From: Pyrocephalus nanus
Lineage: Eukaryota; Chordata; Aves; Passeriformes; Tyrannidae
Length of the DNA stretch: 64,000 bases
NCBI GenBank assembly: GCA_038380795.1
Contig: CM076277.1
Span: forward strand, 6,105,501-6,169,500
Direction: 5' to 3'
Both the position numbers and the translations under genes were made by a program. Under the pieces are notes generated by a model, which saw only the letters and a list, made by a program, of their open reading frames with translations, did not search any database and was not told the DNA's origin. Shown here one piece after another: positions 1 to 12,392 of this stretch. How positions within the stretch are numbered: the stretch's first letter is position 1; each line of letters begins with the position of its first letter.

Positions 1-3000
1 TATGATTAGCAACCATCAGAAGTGCATTGAAAGTGAGGCATGAAAGGAAGTGCCTTTCAGTTATGACTCTAAACAGCAATTTCAGTGAAACTTCCTTTAT
101 AAACTGCCCAGAACACCAAACCAAGCTGCTACTTGCTGATGGAACTAAGTGCAAGAGGGAGCTTCTTAACAGCCCAAAAAGAAAAGACTCCATTCAATGA
201 AGATGGACCAAACTAATGTAGACAGGTGATTCAGAAGATGCAGAAGCAGGTCTAGATCAATTTGCAACTCGGAGTGACTTTGCAAATTCAAGGCTCGCTG
301 GTGCTTGCTGATGTGTGGGAATGCTGGGGTGGTTGTGCACAGCCTGGGCTGGTCTGTTGGATTCTCTGCCCCCACAAAGCAACATGCTTTAACTCCACTT
401 TCAAACACTAGTAGGGTGGACATGGACCCCCAGGTTTGTAGGGAACATTACAGTTCCCTCTGGGGATGATGCACAACCAGCCCCTGTCATATCCCTGGCA
501 ATGAATTACAGCCCTAAGTGTTGGAGCAAACTCATCCCAAGTGGAAATCGTGCAGACACTGACACAGATTTCTTGGGATAACACCTACTTGTTATTTTTC
601 ACCTTCACCTCCTGATTCCACCTTGCTCCAACATTATTACCATGTAATGAAAAGAGAAATGTATCTCTCAGATAGGCTGTGATATTGAGGAAAAAAAAAC
701 CCCAAAAATGTATTGTCAAAGCCATTTGGAGGCTAAGCCATGCTTTGCTTGTCCCTCCAGCAGAGATATACCCTCAGCTGACAGCCCTGTGTGGCTCAGT
801 TGGCCACAGACCCTTTTCACACCTGCAGAGAACCTGACCCCAGGACTTGTCCAGTGCCTCTTGTCATAAAAAGATTTATCAGAACCTCTGCACAAAAGCC
901 ACATTTCCTTTCACCCACGGACAAATTAAAAAGCTTCTTAAAAGCAGAATAATCTCAGGGATGTCACCTTTTGTAGGAGATGGCTTTATGTGCCCATTTC
1001 CTTCTCATGCAGACTCCTGCTTTTACAGCTTAATGACAGCAACCCCTCAGCTCCAGCGTCTGCCAAAAAGGGAAGAGAAGCAAATCAGGGCACCTGGACT
1101 GTCCTTTTCTCTCAGACCTCTCTCACCACTCTCCCTGCTCTGAGAACACACGCTTGGCTGAGGGAATAAACCTGATATGTCTAAGTCACCAGAGCACTTC
1201 TTCAGCCCTGACTGAGCACAGGACATTTCAGAGGGTTCCCATAATATTAAAACAGGAATCTTGCCTGAGTAGTCACCATCCTACAGCAGAGTTACACTGG
1301 GTTTCTGAAAAACAAGTTACCTGTGCATTGCCAGGGATGTGGTGACACTCCCTCCAAGAGTAGAACCTGCCTTCAGCAGAGTTTTAGCTCAAAATGAACA
1401 TGAAATGCTAAGGGATGATATAAAGATATCCAGGCTGTGTCAGCAGCTTGGATTTTGAGTTTTACGTGGTAGGAGATGAAAAGGGATTGTGGGTCTTTGG
1501 CAGATGGAGGCCTGGGGACAAACTACAGTGTCTGTTTCAAATTAAAAAAACACCCCCACCTTATAATAAAACGGCTTGGCTGTCCCCATGTCCTTGTGGT
1601 GGTGTCCACTGTAAGGGGTTTGCTTGCTGGGGGAGATCTTACAGTCAGTAGATGTTGATATAAAAGAACATGTTTAGGGAAAGCAACTTTTAAATAATGA
1701 TTTACACTGGAAACATGATTGTGGTCTAGTGTGGGAAGAAAACCCAATCCCTGAGATGCTGGGATTTCCACATCTCTGAACCTGTGCATGTTTCAGAGCT
1801 TTCCTGAACCAGGGCCTTCAAGGATTTGTCTTCAGCTGCATGGAGGTGTCACTTTAGGCCCAGCAGTGGGGATTTTACAGTGAGATAACTAAATGGAGAC
1901 AAGGGCTTTGGTGTTCAGGGAGGTCAGCAGTGACCTCACTTCCCCACCAGGCTCTGGGTCTGCTCTGGGGCTCTATTGCTGCCCAAATCCCCCTGGAAAA
2001 TAAAGTGTGGGCAAGGAAGACACAGCACAAGGTATTTTCTGTGCTGGGGTTAGAGGAGGTGGGATAGCACCTAATTGGAGGTTTCCTAAGGCCTAGATCA
2101 CATCAGCTGACACATTCCTGCAGTCTGGAAATACAAATGTCCTCCTCTGATACCCAGCTCTTTTCATGAAATGCAGCACAATATTTGAGACTTCTGCCTC
2201 CCCATCAAAGTCAGGCCAGACCAGGCAACAAATCCTAGATTTGCTTGAGGAGAAATGTCTACAGAGAGAGCCAGACACTGCATTATCACACAGGGCTCCT
2301 TTCCTGCATAAATTGGCACAAGTCCTTTAAATTCAAAATTTTTAATTTACAAAGACTTCCTTTATATCATCATACTTTATATCACAACTAGAGACTGTGA
2401 ATACTAATACTGACTATCCCTGTAGGTACCAACCCGTGACCAAAATGCTTCTTTCACGTGGTTGTTCTGACCTTGATTGTACAGTGGCTTGAGATGGTTA
2501 ATGAGTTAATTATTGTGAATGAGATACCAGTCACGTAAAACTTTCCTATTTTCTCTCCTAATGGAGATTTATACATAACATACCAAAGCTCCTTTTGTAG
2601 CTGATACCATGTGACACAGTCACATGAGCAGTTTAAGCACAAAACTCTCCCCCCCCAAATTGTCATGTACAAACAAAGGAAAAATCCATTCAGTTGAGAA
2701 GGGGGAAAAGCTTCAGCTGAGGGGTTTGGGGGTTTTTTATTTTAACAAGAAAGTAAGTTTTTGAGTCACGTGAGGAAAGAGGTTGTTAGGCAAGAAATCC
2801 CAGACAACAGTCATCCTTATCTAAGGACCCTAAAATAAATAGGGTGAGATCATCCAAAGAAGTTATTAACACATAAACTCTGCTGAGCACAAGCACTGTG
2901 ACCCACGGTCATCTTTGGTGCAGTATAGTGACTACAAAAGGGATATAAAATGTATGGAATTTTTTTCCCCTTTTAGCTCATGCAGTGGTAAATTGTCTCG

Positions 3001-4687
3001 TCCTGCTGATACATTGCTGTTTGTCATGAGTGATCTAGAAATGAAAGGAACAAACACAAAACAAATCACTGAAACATTTCACACCTCATCATCAAACCCA
3101 TGTTCAGAACTCTTTTGTTGTGCTCTACCAATAATCATGAGGGGAGAATCAGCCCATATATTTTTTATTAGAGGCACTAAAAGTTCTGCTTTCACTGGAT
3201 AAATCTATTGATTTTTGACGTTAGTAATATTTTTTTTAAAGAAAAAAACCCAATGTGGATATATTGCTGCTAACACCTGACATCTTTTTTAACAGCTTCA
3301 CAAACTATTTTAAGTGAGGGAAAACACTCCAGTGGAATAACTAAACCTTTCTTGTCTTTTTTTTTTTCTTTTTTTACTCAAGAAAATTGAAGCACTGAGA
3401 GAATTTCTGTACATTTTCCAGCACAACTAACAGTACACCGGGATTCCTTCCTCTACTTTTTTTATCTGATAAATAGTTTTGTTTCACTGTCTGTTTAATG
3501 TACTTTTCTTTTGCCATTCAGTGGCAGCACTTTTGGCTTTCTGGGACAGGCTCATTGTATTTAGACCAGGATCAGATAAGCCCCAGGCTACTTACTGCAG
3601 CCTAGGAGCCAGACTGACCACATTTTAAATAAGAATTTTCCACATTGTTACTATTTAAATTCAGAATCAGAGAAACGAGTTTGCCCAAACCGCTGCAAAA
3701 GCCCCTTGGCATTGCATTAAAATTGCCAGCCCTTGCCATGATGCCATCAGGGATGAGGTCAGACAGCCAGTTCCCCCAGCACAGTCACTGGCAGCACTGC
3801 CAAGGTGGCTTTTGAGCTCCAGGTGCTGGTGGACAGGAGGGGGCAGTTCAGAGCATCCCCCAGATGGAGGTGGTCTCTCAGGACACCCTTCCATGCCTGC
3901 CAGGGCCATTTAGAGCCCTCAGGTTTTATCCAGAGGTCCCTTCCCATGGCCTGGGCCAGGCACAGCCTCCACATCCTGAACTGAACAAATCAGAAAATAA
4001 AGTGATCATGACAGGTTGCTTTTTGCTGAAATTCCAGGTGGATTTTTCCCAGTCTTTTTCCTCCATGCCCCCACAACAGCTGTGCTGGCACATGGAGGTG
4101 GCCCTGGCTAAACTCAGCATTATTATCTGCATATAATATAAATAACCAGGGAATATGGGCACCTTGACCTAAATTTGCTGGCAGATCCTCCACCCTGGCT
4201 GGACAGAAGCCTCTTGGGCTCAGGAGTAATGAAGCTCCTTTTCCTTCAGAAGTGAGGAAATGGCCTCATTTTTCACAGGTAAAAAGAGGAAAAACTCAGA
4301 TTGAATTTGAAGAAATGGGTTTTGTGTGAGTATCTCTTCCCCTCTCCTACTCCTCCTCTGCTTCTCCTGGCATAAACTATTGCATTCCTTTAAGATTTAT
4401 GAAAGATTATTTGAGTGAGAAGTGAATGTCTCTGCAAATGACTAACTGACCTTCCACCTATGATCATGACCCTAAACCAGATGAGCCTTTTGAAGAAATA
4501 TTTTGGATTGAGTTAGGAAATGGCAGCGTAATTGAAACAAACTTGGTGGGGCTGTTCAGCACTCAGAGAGGACAATGCCATGGTTGGTAAAGCTTTGTCA
4601 CTGCTTTGTCTTCTGGAGGGAAGTTAAGGGTTCATTTTCCCCCATGCAAGACAAGACATAAGGAACTTTTCAGACTCTACTGGTAAT

Positions 4688-4839
4688 AAAAAAAAAAAAA
4701 GAGTCATTTGTTTAAAAAAAAAAAAAAATTCATGTCAAGAAAACAGCTTTCATCAGGTCCATAAATCAGCTGCAAATTAAAGTACTTGAATTGGTTTGGG
4801 GTTTTTTTGTTTGTTTTTTGTTTGTTTTTGTTGTTTTTT
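4688..4839 (+). repeat. Low-complexity: A13, A15 and GTTT-rich stretch
   Basis: A13 at 4688-4700 and A15 at 4714-4728 are followed by an imperfect GTTT-rich tract at 4801-4839. Minus-strand open frames here are low-complexity artefacts. Confidence 0.9.
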
Positions 4840-5726
4840 AATTGGTTTACAGTGAGTGCCTGTCCATATTTCTGAACAGGGAACACTAGGCATGGAAGAG
4901 TTTACCTTTCAGTCTCACAGGAGCTACCAGACACCAGCAATGCCTCTGCTGTGGACCTCCGGATAATAAGAAAGGAAGAGGAAGGAACACCAATGATGTG
5001 AGAAACTGCTTGGAGACTGAAAATGATGACACTTCAAAACTCTCAAGGGTCACTGAGCCAAAGGTCTCAAATGCAAATGGAGTTTTCCATTATTTTTGTG
5101 AACCAAGGCAGGTTTTGCTTGAGGTTTCATCCTTGGTCACTCCTCCCAGTGCCACTACGAGGTGGCACAAACATGTGAGCTGACAGGGCTGTGCTTTGCT
5201 GCCTCACATGGGGTAGAACCTCTAAGGGAACAGGCTTGAATGCTGAACAGCATCTGACTTATTGCTTTGCTTTTTACATTTGAAACAATGATATTAACTC
5301 GGCAAAATAAAAACCTGGAAGGATCTCAAAGACTGATTTCATAAAGTGATTGACTCGGGCAAGAAAATCTGACTAGAAGAAAACTCTCAGTTTAAGCCAC
5401 AATGAGTTTACAGACTATCACTAATTAACCCAATTTACAAACTGGAATTCAGCCCAGTGCCCCGGGTGGAGGGAGGGAGCAGTTTGCATCATCTGAGTCT
5501 GGAAGAAATAAATTTAAAAACATGCAGTGGGGAGTGATGTGCACAGATCACAGTGAGACCGACAGTCCTGACCTCCTTAGCTTTATTTCTTGCTTTCTTT
5601 TTTATTTTTTTTAATTTTATTTTTATTTTAATTGTCTAAGTGCTTCAGTTCTGATTCACTTTCAGTATTATAACCTAAAATGGGCTGAAATCCCAGATTT
5701 ACTCTCTTTTTGCATGTTTTTAGCTT

Positions 5727-5745
5727 GGGGAGGAGGGAGGGAGGG
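5727..5745 (+). repeat. G-quadruplex motif
   Basis: GGGGAGGAGGGAGGGAGGG provides four G-runs of at least three separated by one to four bases, which meets the usual intramolecular quadruplex rule. Confidence 0.6.
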
Positions 5746-6336
5746 AGGAAGCCCAGTGATTTATCACAAACAGCAATAAGATACAGCCATAGTGTCTGGT
5801 TAGACATTTTAGTCATATGACCTTCATCTTTGCAAGGATCTATTGTTACATTCCATTTATTTTTGTCAATATTGACATCTGACCATGGACACAAAATGAT
5901 CTTTTTTCCCCTGCCTATACTCTCCTGTCCAACTTTGCATTAAGAAAGCAATTCAAAAGCCTAATGCATGGAAAGTGAATCTTTTGTATTCACTATAATG
6001 CCCAATTTTTCCTTTGGAGTTACCAAAGCTGTCCAAACAAGAGCTAGATTTTCCTTTTCAGGAGAGAATAATGGAAACTTTAAATGAAATCAGAAGGTTA
6101 CTTGACCTGTTAGAAACTCTGAGGTAAAACTGATGTGAAATTATAACGTAAAGCCATGTGAGGCTGTTATATAAACCATAGTGGTGCATTATGCAATCTC
6201 ATATTTTCAATAGAGCTAAAAATGAAAAGAGCTCAGAAACTTGCAGTGATTATGGCAGATGCTAAACTATCATCCTTTGTGTTGTTGCCAGGATGTGAAC
6301 CTGAATATGATTTTATTTCTATTTACTCACAGGGAA

Positions 6337-6360
6337 AGATTGATTTGGAATAATCAATCT
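6337..6360. repeat. Inverted repeat with 9-bp arms
   Basis: AGATTGATT (6337-6345) and AATCAATCT (6352-6360) are perfect complements around a six-base spacer. Each arm carries a PBX/HOX-like TGATT core. A few 9-bp stems are expected by chance in 64 kb. Confidence 0.6.
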
Positions 6361-7419
6361 GTCAAAAGGCCTTTCATAGAACAAGGAAAAAATATTGCTG
6401 CTTGCAACTGAATTTCACCCATCACTTGCAGGATGAGTCCTGAGTTCCTCCTGAACCTCAGCAGCACTTTTACATGCAGCAGCTTCTAAAATGACCATAT
6501 AATTTCAGATGTTCACATCCAGCTATTTCACTGACACTGGAGGGCTGTCAGAAAGCATTGACTCCACCCGAGAAAATCCAACCCTTCCTTGTAGATATCT
6601 TCCCAAATTTTAGCAGAAGAGAATACAGAGAAACGGGGGTGTTGGGGGAAAAGCTGATTTTCATGCACTTCAGCAGATCTAAACCCACAACCCTGAACAC
6701 GTAACAGAGATGAAGTTGGTACTTTTGCTCCAGATAACAGATAAAGCACATTGTTAGTGGTCAAATCCTGCAACTGAATCAGAAAGAGCAGCATTTACTG
6801 CATTAAATTTCCTCCTGGCCCCCTAATGTTTTGTGATAGGTGCACCCAAAGAAAGGAAGTTGCACCAGCTGGGGCAGAAAAGGGAAAAATTGTGCTTGTA
6901 GCCATTTTACCAGTAAAACCATTTAACATCAGCTTGTCTCTGCTGTCCTGGTTCAGCACGACAGAGCTGGGGATGCCCCAGGCATTGATGACACTGGTCA
7001 TGTCTAGAGAAGGGCTCACCCTGCTTAAAAATCACTCCAAGTCCAGATCCAAACTCTGAATTATGCCACGATTACAGAACTGACAGTGGCACAGCCAGCT
7101 AAACATGCTTTGCCTTTAGTTTTAAAGAGAGAGCAGAACATTTTATGAAGATATGGGTAATATATGAATATGTTGCCAGACAGTCAGTCACTGCAAGCTC
7201 ATACATTTCCCAGCATTACACAAACGGGAACACACGAGTCTGCCCTCATCTGCCTTCCTTTGGGAACCTTTTGTTAAAAATATATTACAGGGGGGGAAAA
7301 AAATCATATTTCAATAACTGTAATTTTTTTTAATGCCCAAGAATTAAAGGAATGGGTGGTGCTGGCACCACTTAGAAGGGTGTTTGCCCTTTAAGTTGAG
7401 TGTCTTTTTGTCTTTCTAC

Positions 7420-7497
7420 CGGCATTTCGCAAGCGTTTCTTTCGCCCGAAATTGTTTTCTCCCCCGGTTCTGTGCATTAGGTTGACAATGCACAGAA
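7420..7497. promoter_or_regulatory. Small CpG cluster with 11-bp-arm hairpin, candidate conserved element
   Basis: Six CpGs fall within 7420-7466, in DNA that otherwise has very few. They include the near-palindrome TTTCGCCCGAAA at 7440-7451. Next to them, TTCTGTGCATT (7468-7478) and AATGCACAGAA (7487-7497) form perfect 11-bp arms around AGGTTGAC. No repeat family is recognisable. The regulatory label is inference. Confidence 0.35.
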
Positions 7498-7628
7498 TTG
7501 CCAGACAGTTTTGTCACTTATGCCATAGACTTTACTGTTCCTTTGAACCTTGCTCGGCGTAAAAGAAGTTTTTCTTAATAAGTAGTTGTTCATCCTTTGA
7601 TATGCACATCTGGATGTGCCTCTTATCT

Positions 7629-7646
7629 GCAGCATGGTAATGCTGC
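7629..7646. repeat. Short inverted repeat
   Basis: GCAGCAT and ATGCTGC form perfect 7-bp arms around GGTA. It lies 130 bp from the 11-bp-arm hairpin. On its own it is short enough to be chance. Confidence 0.5.
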
Positions 7647-9119
7647 TTCCTGAAGATAATGATAAAAGAACAACTGCAAATAACACACACACTAAAAGAA
7701 AAAGAATAAAAGACCAAAATGCTTTCAGATTTCTTTAAAAAAATATATCCATGGGGAGAAAAGGGGAAAACTCTTTCCCCTCGTTTCTTTGGGCTTTTAT
7801 AGCAGCAAAACAAACACACAAACCCGCAAGGAAAATGGCTGAAAAATTTACATCTAGAAATCCACGGCATTATCAGTGTGATGATAAAAAAGTCTTTGAA
7901 AGTCTTATACAGCTCAAATAGTATCTTGTTTTGATCTCAATTTGCTACCTCTAATAAATCCTGGCATAAACATCAATAACGACCAATTCAAAAACATATT
8001 TCCCAGTGCAGCTGATGAACTGATGAGGAGGAAAAGCCGCTTCATCTGGGGCTGAATTTTTCCATTTTGGGCTGGGCTGTATTTTATGTATATTACGACA
8101 TTATCAAAACTTTCCTTAACTTTTAGAGTAAAACTGTTTAGCATCACATTAATCATGCCCCCACCAGCTCTCCAATCAGTTCCTAATCTCAGTTGATTCA
8201 TCTATTTTCACACTGTATTTGAGGAAAGTGGTTGGTGGGGGCAGGATCAATCCCACCACAAACAATACCCCACCAAAATGCCTTTGAGACCTCCTTGCTT
8301 CCTGCACAAGGTGTGATTTGCCTTTTCACTCCCTCTCAAAAACAAAATACTCCAAATAAAAAGTTTCCAGGTCTCAAAGTTAAGACAAATTCACAGAAAT
8401 CTCTGCTTTCCCCAGGCTGTGCAGCTGAGATTCCCTTATCTCTGTGACTATTTCACAGCTGCTTTTCCCTGGGATAAATCAGGAAATAGCAAATCCAACT
8501 TTTTGGTGGCTATACTCAGTCATTAGCTCTGTCTGCTGCATATCCCCACAGAGCCAGGGATTAAAGGTGACCAGCAAAAACTCTGCTCCTTATAAAACTC
8601 GGCTCAGGGCTGTGGCTGGAGGTGCCTCTCCGAGCTCTGAAAGCACCAGGGGCTGTGGTGCTGGACCCTTCCCAGCCTTACAGATAACATTCATGAATTG
8701 ATCCCTCATTAGTATGCAGCAGGCATGGGAAAATGATAAACTCCTATTAACACTGTCATGGCAACTGAAAAAATGGCTGCTTTGGAAGAACAAGGTCCAC
8801 AACAGAAGAAAAGCAAAGGCCTCTTTCCTTTCTTCTGTTTGACATCTGTTGTTTAACATACAAAATTGTATTATAGTGACACACACTAGCACAGGCATGG
8901 TTAAAGGTTTGTCAGTGATTGTTATCATTATCAGCTCCTATTTTCAGGGCTTATGTGGCTCATCTCTGAAATTTCGCCCTGGGCTCTGACCTGTCATACA
9001 GGATTTCAGCCCAGGAGCAAAATTTATTGTTCAGATTTTGTCTGGATTGTGGCTGAGCAGAGAATAAAAAGGAAAAGTTGTCATTAACTCATTCCCCTTT
9101 GGAACAAAACCTCAGAAAA

Positions 9120-9330
9120 TATACTGTACATTTTTTTTAATCCGAGTTAATTTAAGTACATCTCTCAAGAAACTTAGAAGATCTATTTAAAAATCAAATT
9201 AGGGTGACATAATTATTTAAGTCTAGTAAATTTGTTTATTGTTAAAACATTGATAATGTGTAATTTATGTATTTGATATTAATTATAATTTTGTCCTAAT
9301 CTAATGAGTTTACTTCCAGAATAAAGAGTT
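9120..9330. other. AT-rich block
   Basis: About 210 bases made largely of A and T, with many TTTAA, AATTA and ATTAAT words and no repeat family. Could act in scaffold attachment or be a conserved AT-rich element; there is no direct support. Confidence 0.35.
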
Positions 9331-11351
9331 TGTGCCATTTACTACTGAGAAATGGTTCATAATGTGGATTTTTACTCCCTATAGATAATACCTCGTGTTG
9401 CACCTGAGTGTAGTTCTGGTAACCTTGAGGCTCAATTTTCTAGTTTTTAAACTGAGGACAGTTATAAAATATTCCATCTGTCACCCCATCAAGCAAAATA
9501 AGGATTGTCACGGAGTCTGAATTGATTGGTCAGAGATTCCGAAGGCTGATAATTACTCTCCCTTCCTCATTAACTGAATGAAAAGGAGGGAAATCCACAG
9601 GCTGGGATCCTGCTCTGGAGGGGAGGGTCCTGCCCACCTACCTTGGGCTCTGGATCCCTCCAGGGGCAAATTTAACTCCTTCAAGCTGGCACAAAACCCA
9701 GCTCCAGTAAAACCACGGGAGGCAACACAGAGACCTCATCAGCAAGTCTGGGCAGGGAAAGCCCAGCCCTTGGCACAATTACAGTCTGAGAGCAAAGAAA
9801 AACATTAAAACTCTTATTAATGCCATGTTAGTTTTACTGGGGCCAATTCCCAATCTGGTTTGTGGTCTGGACACCCCACAGCCCCCTCCTCCCACAGCTG
9901 GGGAGGTGGGATGTGGTGCTGGTTATCCCAGTGCCCACTGGTCAGGTGCCACAGGAACCCCCTCCAGCACCTGACCAGCCTCAGTTCATCTGAAACTGGA
10001 CCCAGAGCAGGGCCCAGTAACGAAAAAAATACGAAATTAAAGAAAAGACTGCCACAATCTTTGATATTTTAATCTATGTGTCAGGGATTATTGTCTAAAA
10101 ATTCCAGCTGCCTGTCATGTGCTCGGTTACTGTCCCACACCTCTCACACTGACTGATGTCCAGGACATCAGCTACAACCTCTGCTCTCAGGGTCAGCCAC
10201 TCCTGTATCATGAGCTGAGACACTGCTAGAGATGTAACAGAAGGAAAAAAAGACCTGAAACCAAACAACCCAGCAAATCTAACATTACTGAGGATCTGGT
10301 TTAGGCTTTATCCATGTCTCATCGTCCCCATCTCCGTGGATCTGGGGCAGAAAGTTCCTGTGGACACAAAGGCCTTCTGCCCATGGCCTCCTGTCCTTCC
10401 TTCAGAGGATCCATTTTCTTTTAAATACAGCCTTCTCTACCCCACTTTATGAAGGTTGCCTCTCATCACTCTGAGCTGCACAAGACTCCAGGATTTTCTG
10501 GCATTGGGACACCTCCTTTTTATCCCACCTTCTCCTGTGGGACACTTCAGACAAGGCTGTGGTGTCTTTCTCAGCTTTCTACATGAGCTGCAAGTGATTT
10601 ACATCCCCAACCTCATACAACTGCATCTTTGTTACCTTTTGAAAGGAACTCTGGAAAAACAATACATTTTGCTAATTATGAAATTTGGCCAAACACATCA
10701 CCTGGTATCTGTGAAATTTGGTGATTAGCATGTGAAAGAGTGACACACACCCCAACATCATCTGCATCTTTCCGAGATCTGTAAGAAATGCATCTTTTTT
10801 TTTCTGTGCACCTGCATCTATTAATTGCTTTCCCACAAGAACTCCCTCTCCTCGAGACTGAAGCTGTGCTGTGTGCAGATAAATGCACACGGAGGTGATC
10901 TAACTTAATTTCCTCTCATTAATAGCCTTCCTCCATGGCAACATATCAACATATCAACTGTGACAATGAGGACACCTGAGTATACACATATTCTGAGCAG
11001 TCTCCTTATGGGCAAAAGCCTGTCAAGCTTATTAAATGAAATAAAAAGAAAATTTTTGAATGCGTTTCAAGCAGCTTGTTGAGAGTTACTTGATCAGGGT
11101 AATATTTCGAGCAAGCCATGGGTTTATGCACAGTTGTAGGCAAAACCTAAAAGACAGGCTTGCGATTTTAGCTTTTTATAGCTGCTGCTAGAGCTTCATT
11201 ATCCCTGCAAATATCTTAAACAAAGGGGGAGAAGGGCTGCCCCCTCCCAAGGCAGCTGAGGGCAGGAGGAGGTGGCCAGAGGTGTGAACCCAGCGCTGCC
11301 ATCCTCCCATTACTCTCACCCAGTTGTTAACTACAATGCTGGGCTATTTAA

Positions 11352-11371
11352 ATGCTAATATTATTTAGCAT
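11352..11371. repeat. ATGCTAA / TTAGCAT inverted repeat, octamer-like
   Basis: Arms at 11352-11358 and 11365-11371 lie around a six-base AT spacer. The left side reads ATGCTAAT, one base from the POU octamer ATGCAAAT. A MEF2-like CTATTTAAAT precedes it at about 11344. Short motifs of this kind are common by chance. Confidence 0.4.
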
Positions 11372-12359
11372 GCAACAATCATTCAGGTTGGAGTCCCGGA
11401 TTTGCTGAGAGGAGAAAGAAAAAAGAAACTTTGAAAACATTGCCTTGCTGTTCCCCAGGACAGCTCCTCACTCATATGGATTTTGGGAAGGACATGCTGG
11501 CAGTGCCTCATAGTTGATACATGGGGTTTGGTTTTTTAATTCCCTGCATTTTCAGCTGCTACATATAGACAATTTTGCTTTTACCTATTTTTCTGTCCTC
11601 TGAGTGCAGTTTTTCAGATTTTCTTTGTGTCAGATCCCATAACCCTCCTACGTTCTCTCTGTCATTTCTTCAAGGGAAATTTGGAAATGGAAAACGCATC
11701 AGAAATGGATAAAGTGCAAGGCCCAAGTTGAATTTCATTGTGTTACCCAATTTGTGAAGAGGAGAGGAAGAAGGAAGGTCACAAAGGAGACTTTGTGTCT
11801 GACCAGTTCTTAGATAGCAGCTTCTTTACAGCCTGTGTGTTGAATATCACACCACAGAACCTGCCATTGTTCCCATCCCAGCGGCTGGTCCAGACAGAGA
11901 CAACCAACACTCAAAGAAATCATCACTGACATTACAAAATAGCATCTGCATAGAAATGCTGCTCTGTTTGCACCCCTGGAGCTAAGATAATGCACAAAAA
12001 GGGCACCAAAATCTGCTACTGTCCAGAGAAAAGAACAAAACCAGAAGACTTTGAGGCATCCAAACGGGAAAACAGAATCAGGTGAAGAGCTGAACAAAAC
12101 TCACATCCTCCTCATTGCAACGCTGACATCCTGGATTTAGAAACTCCTTTCCCAAAGCTATTTCATTCCCTTCAGCTTCCAAAAAAAGAGAAATTCTGAA
12201 AGCGTAAATGTCCCTTAGTCCCCCCTTAGCTGGTGAATGAAAGGGATGCTGCTTTGCTGGCCACCTTTCAGGTGGGAACAATACTCTTGGTTGCTAGGAA
12301 TGAGGAAAGATTTCCTTTAGGAGTTAGTGAAGAAGACAGTATCCTAATGACTTTTTGGA

Positions 12360-12392
12360 GCCAACAGAAGCCAACAGAGCCAACACAAGCCA
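12360..12392 (+). repeat. Imperfect tandem repeat of GCCAACA
   Basis: Three to four degenerate units of about ten bases (GCCAACAGAA, GCCAACAGA, GCCAACACAA). Too short to suggest a function. Confidence 0.6.

Larger units (their letters stand above)
1..7419. other. Intergenic, no gene seen
   Basis: Unique-looking DNA with poly(A)/poly(T) stretches (3350-3375, 4688-4839, 5590-5632), a quadruplex motif at 5727 and an inverted repeat at 6337. The open frames are under 100 codons, occur on both strands, and show no recognisable domain. Confidence 0.7.
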
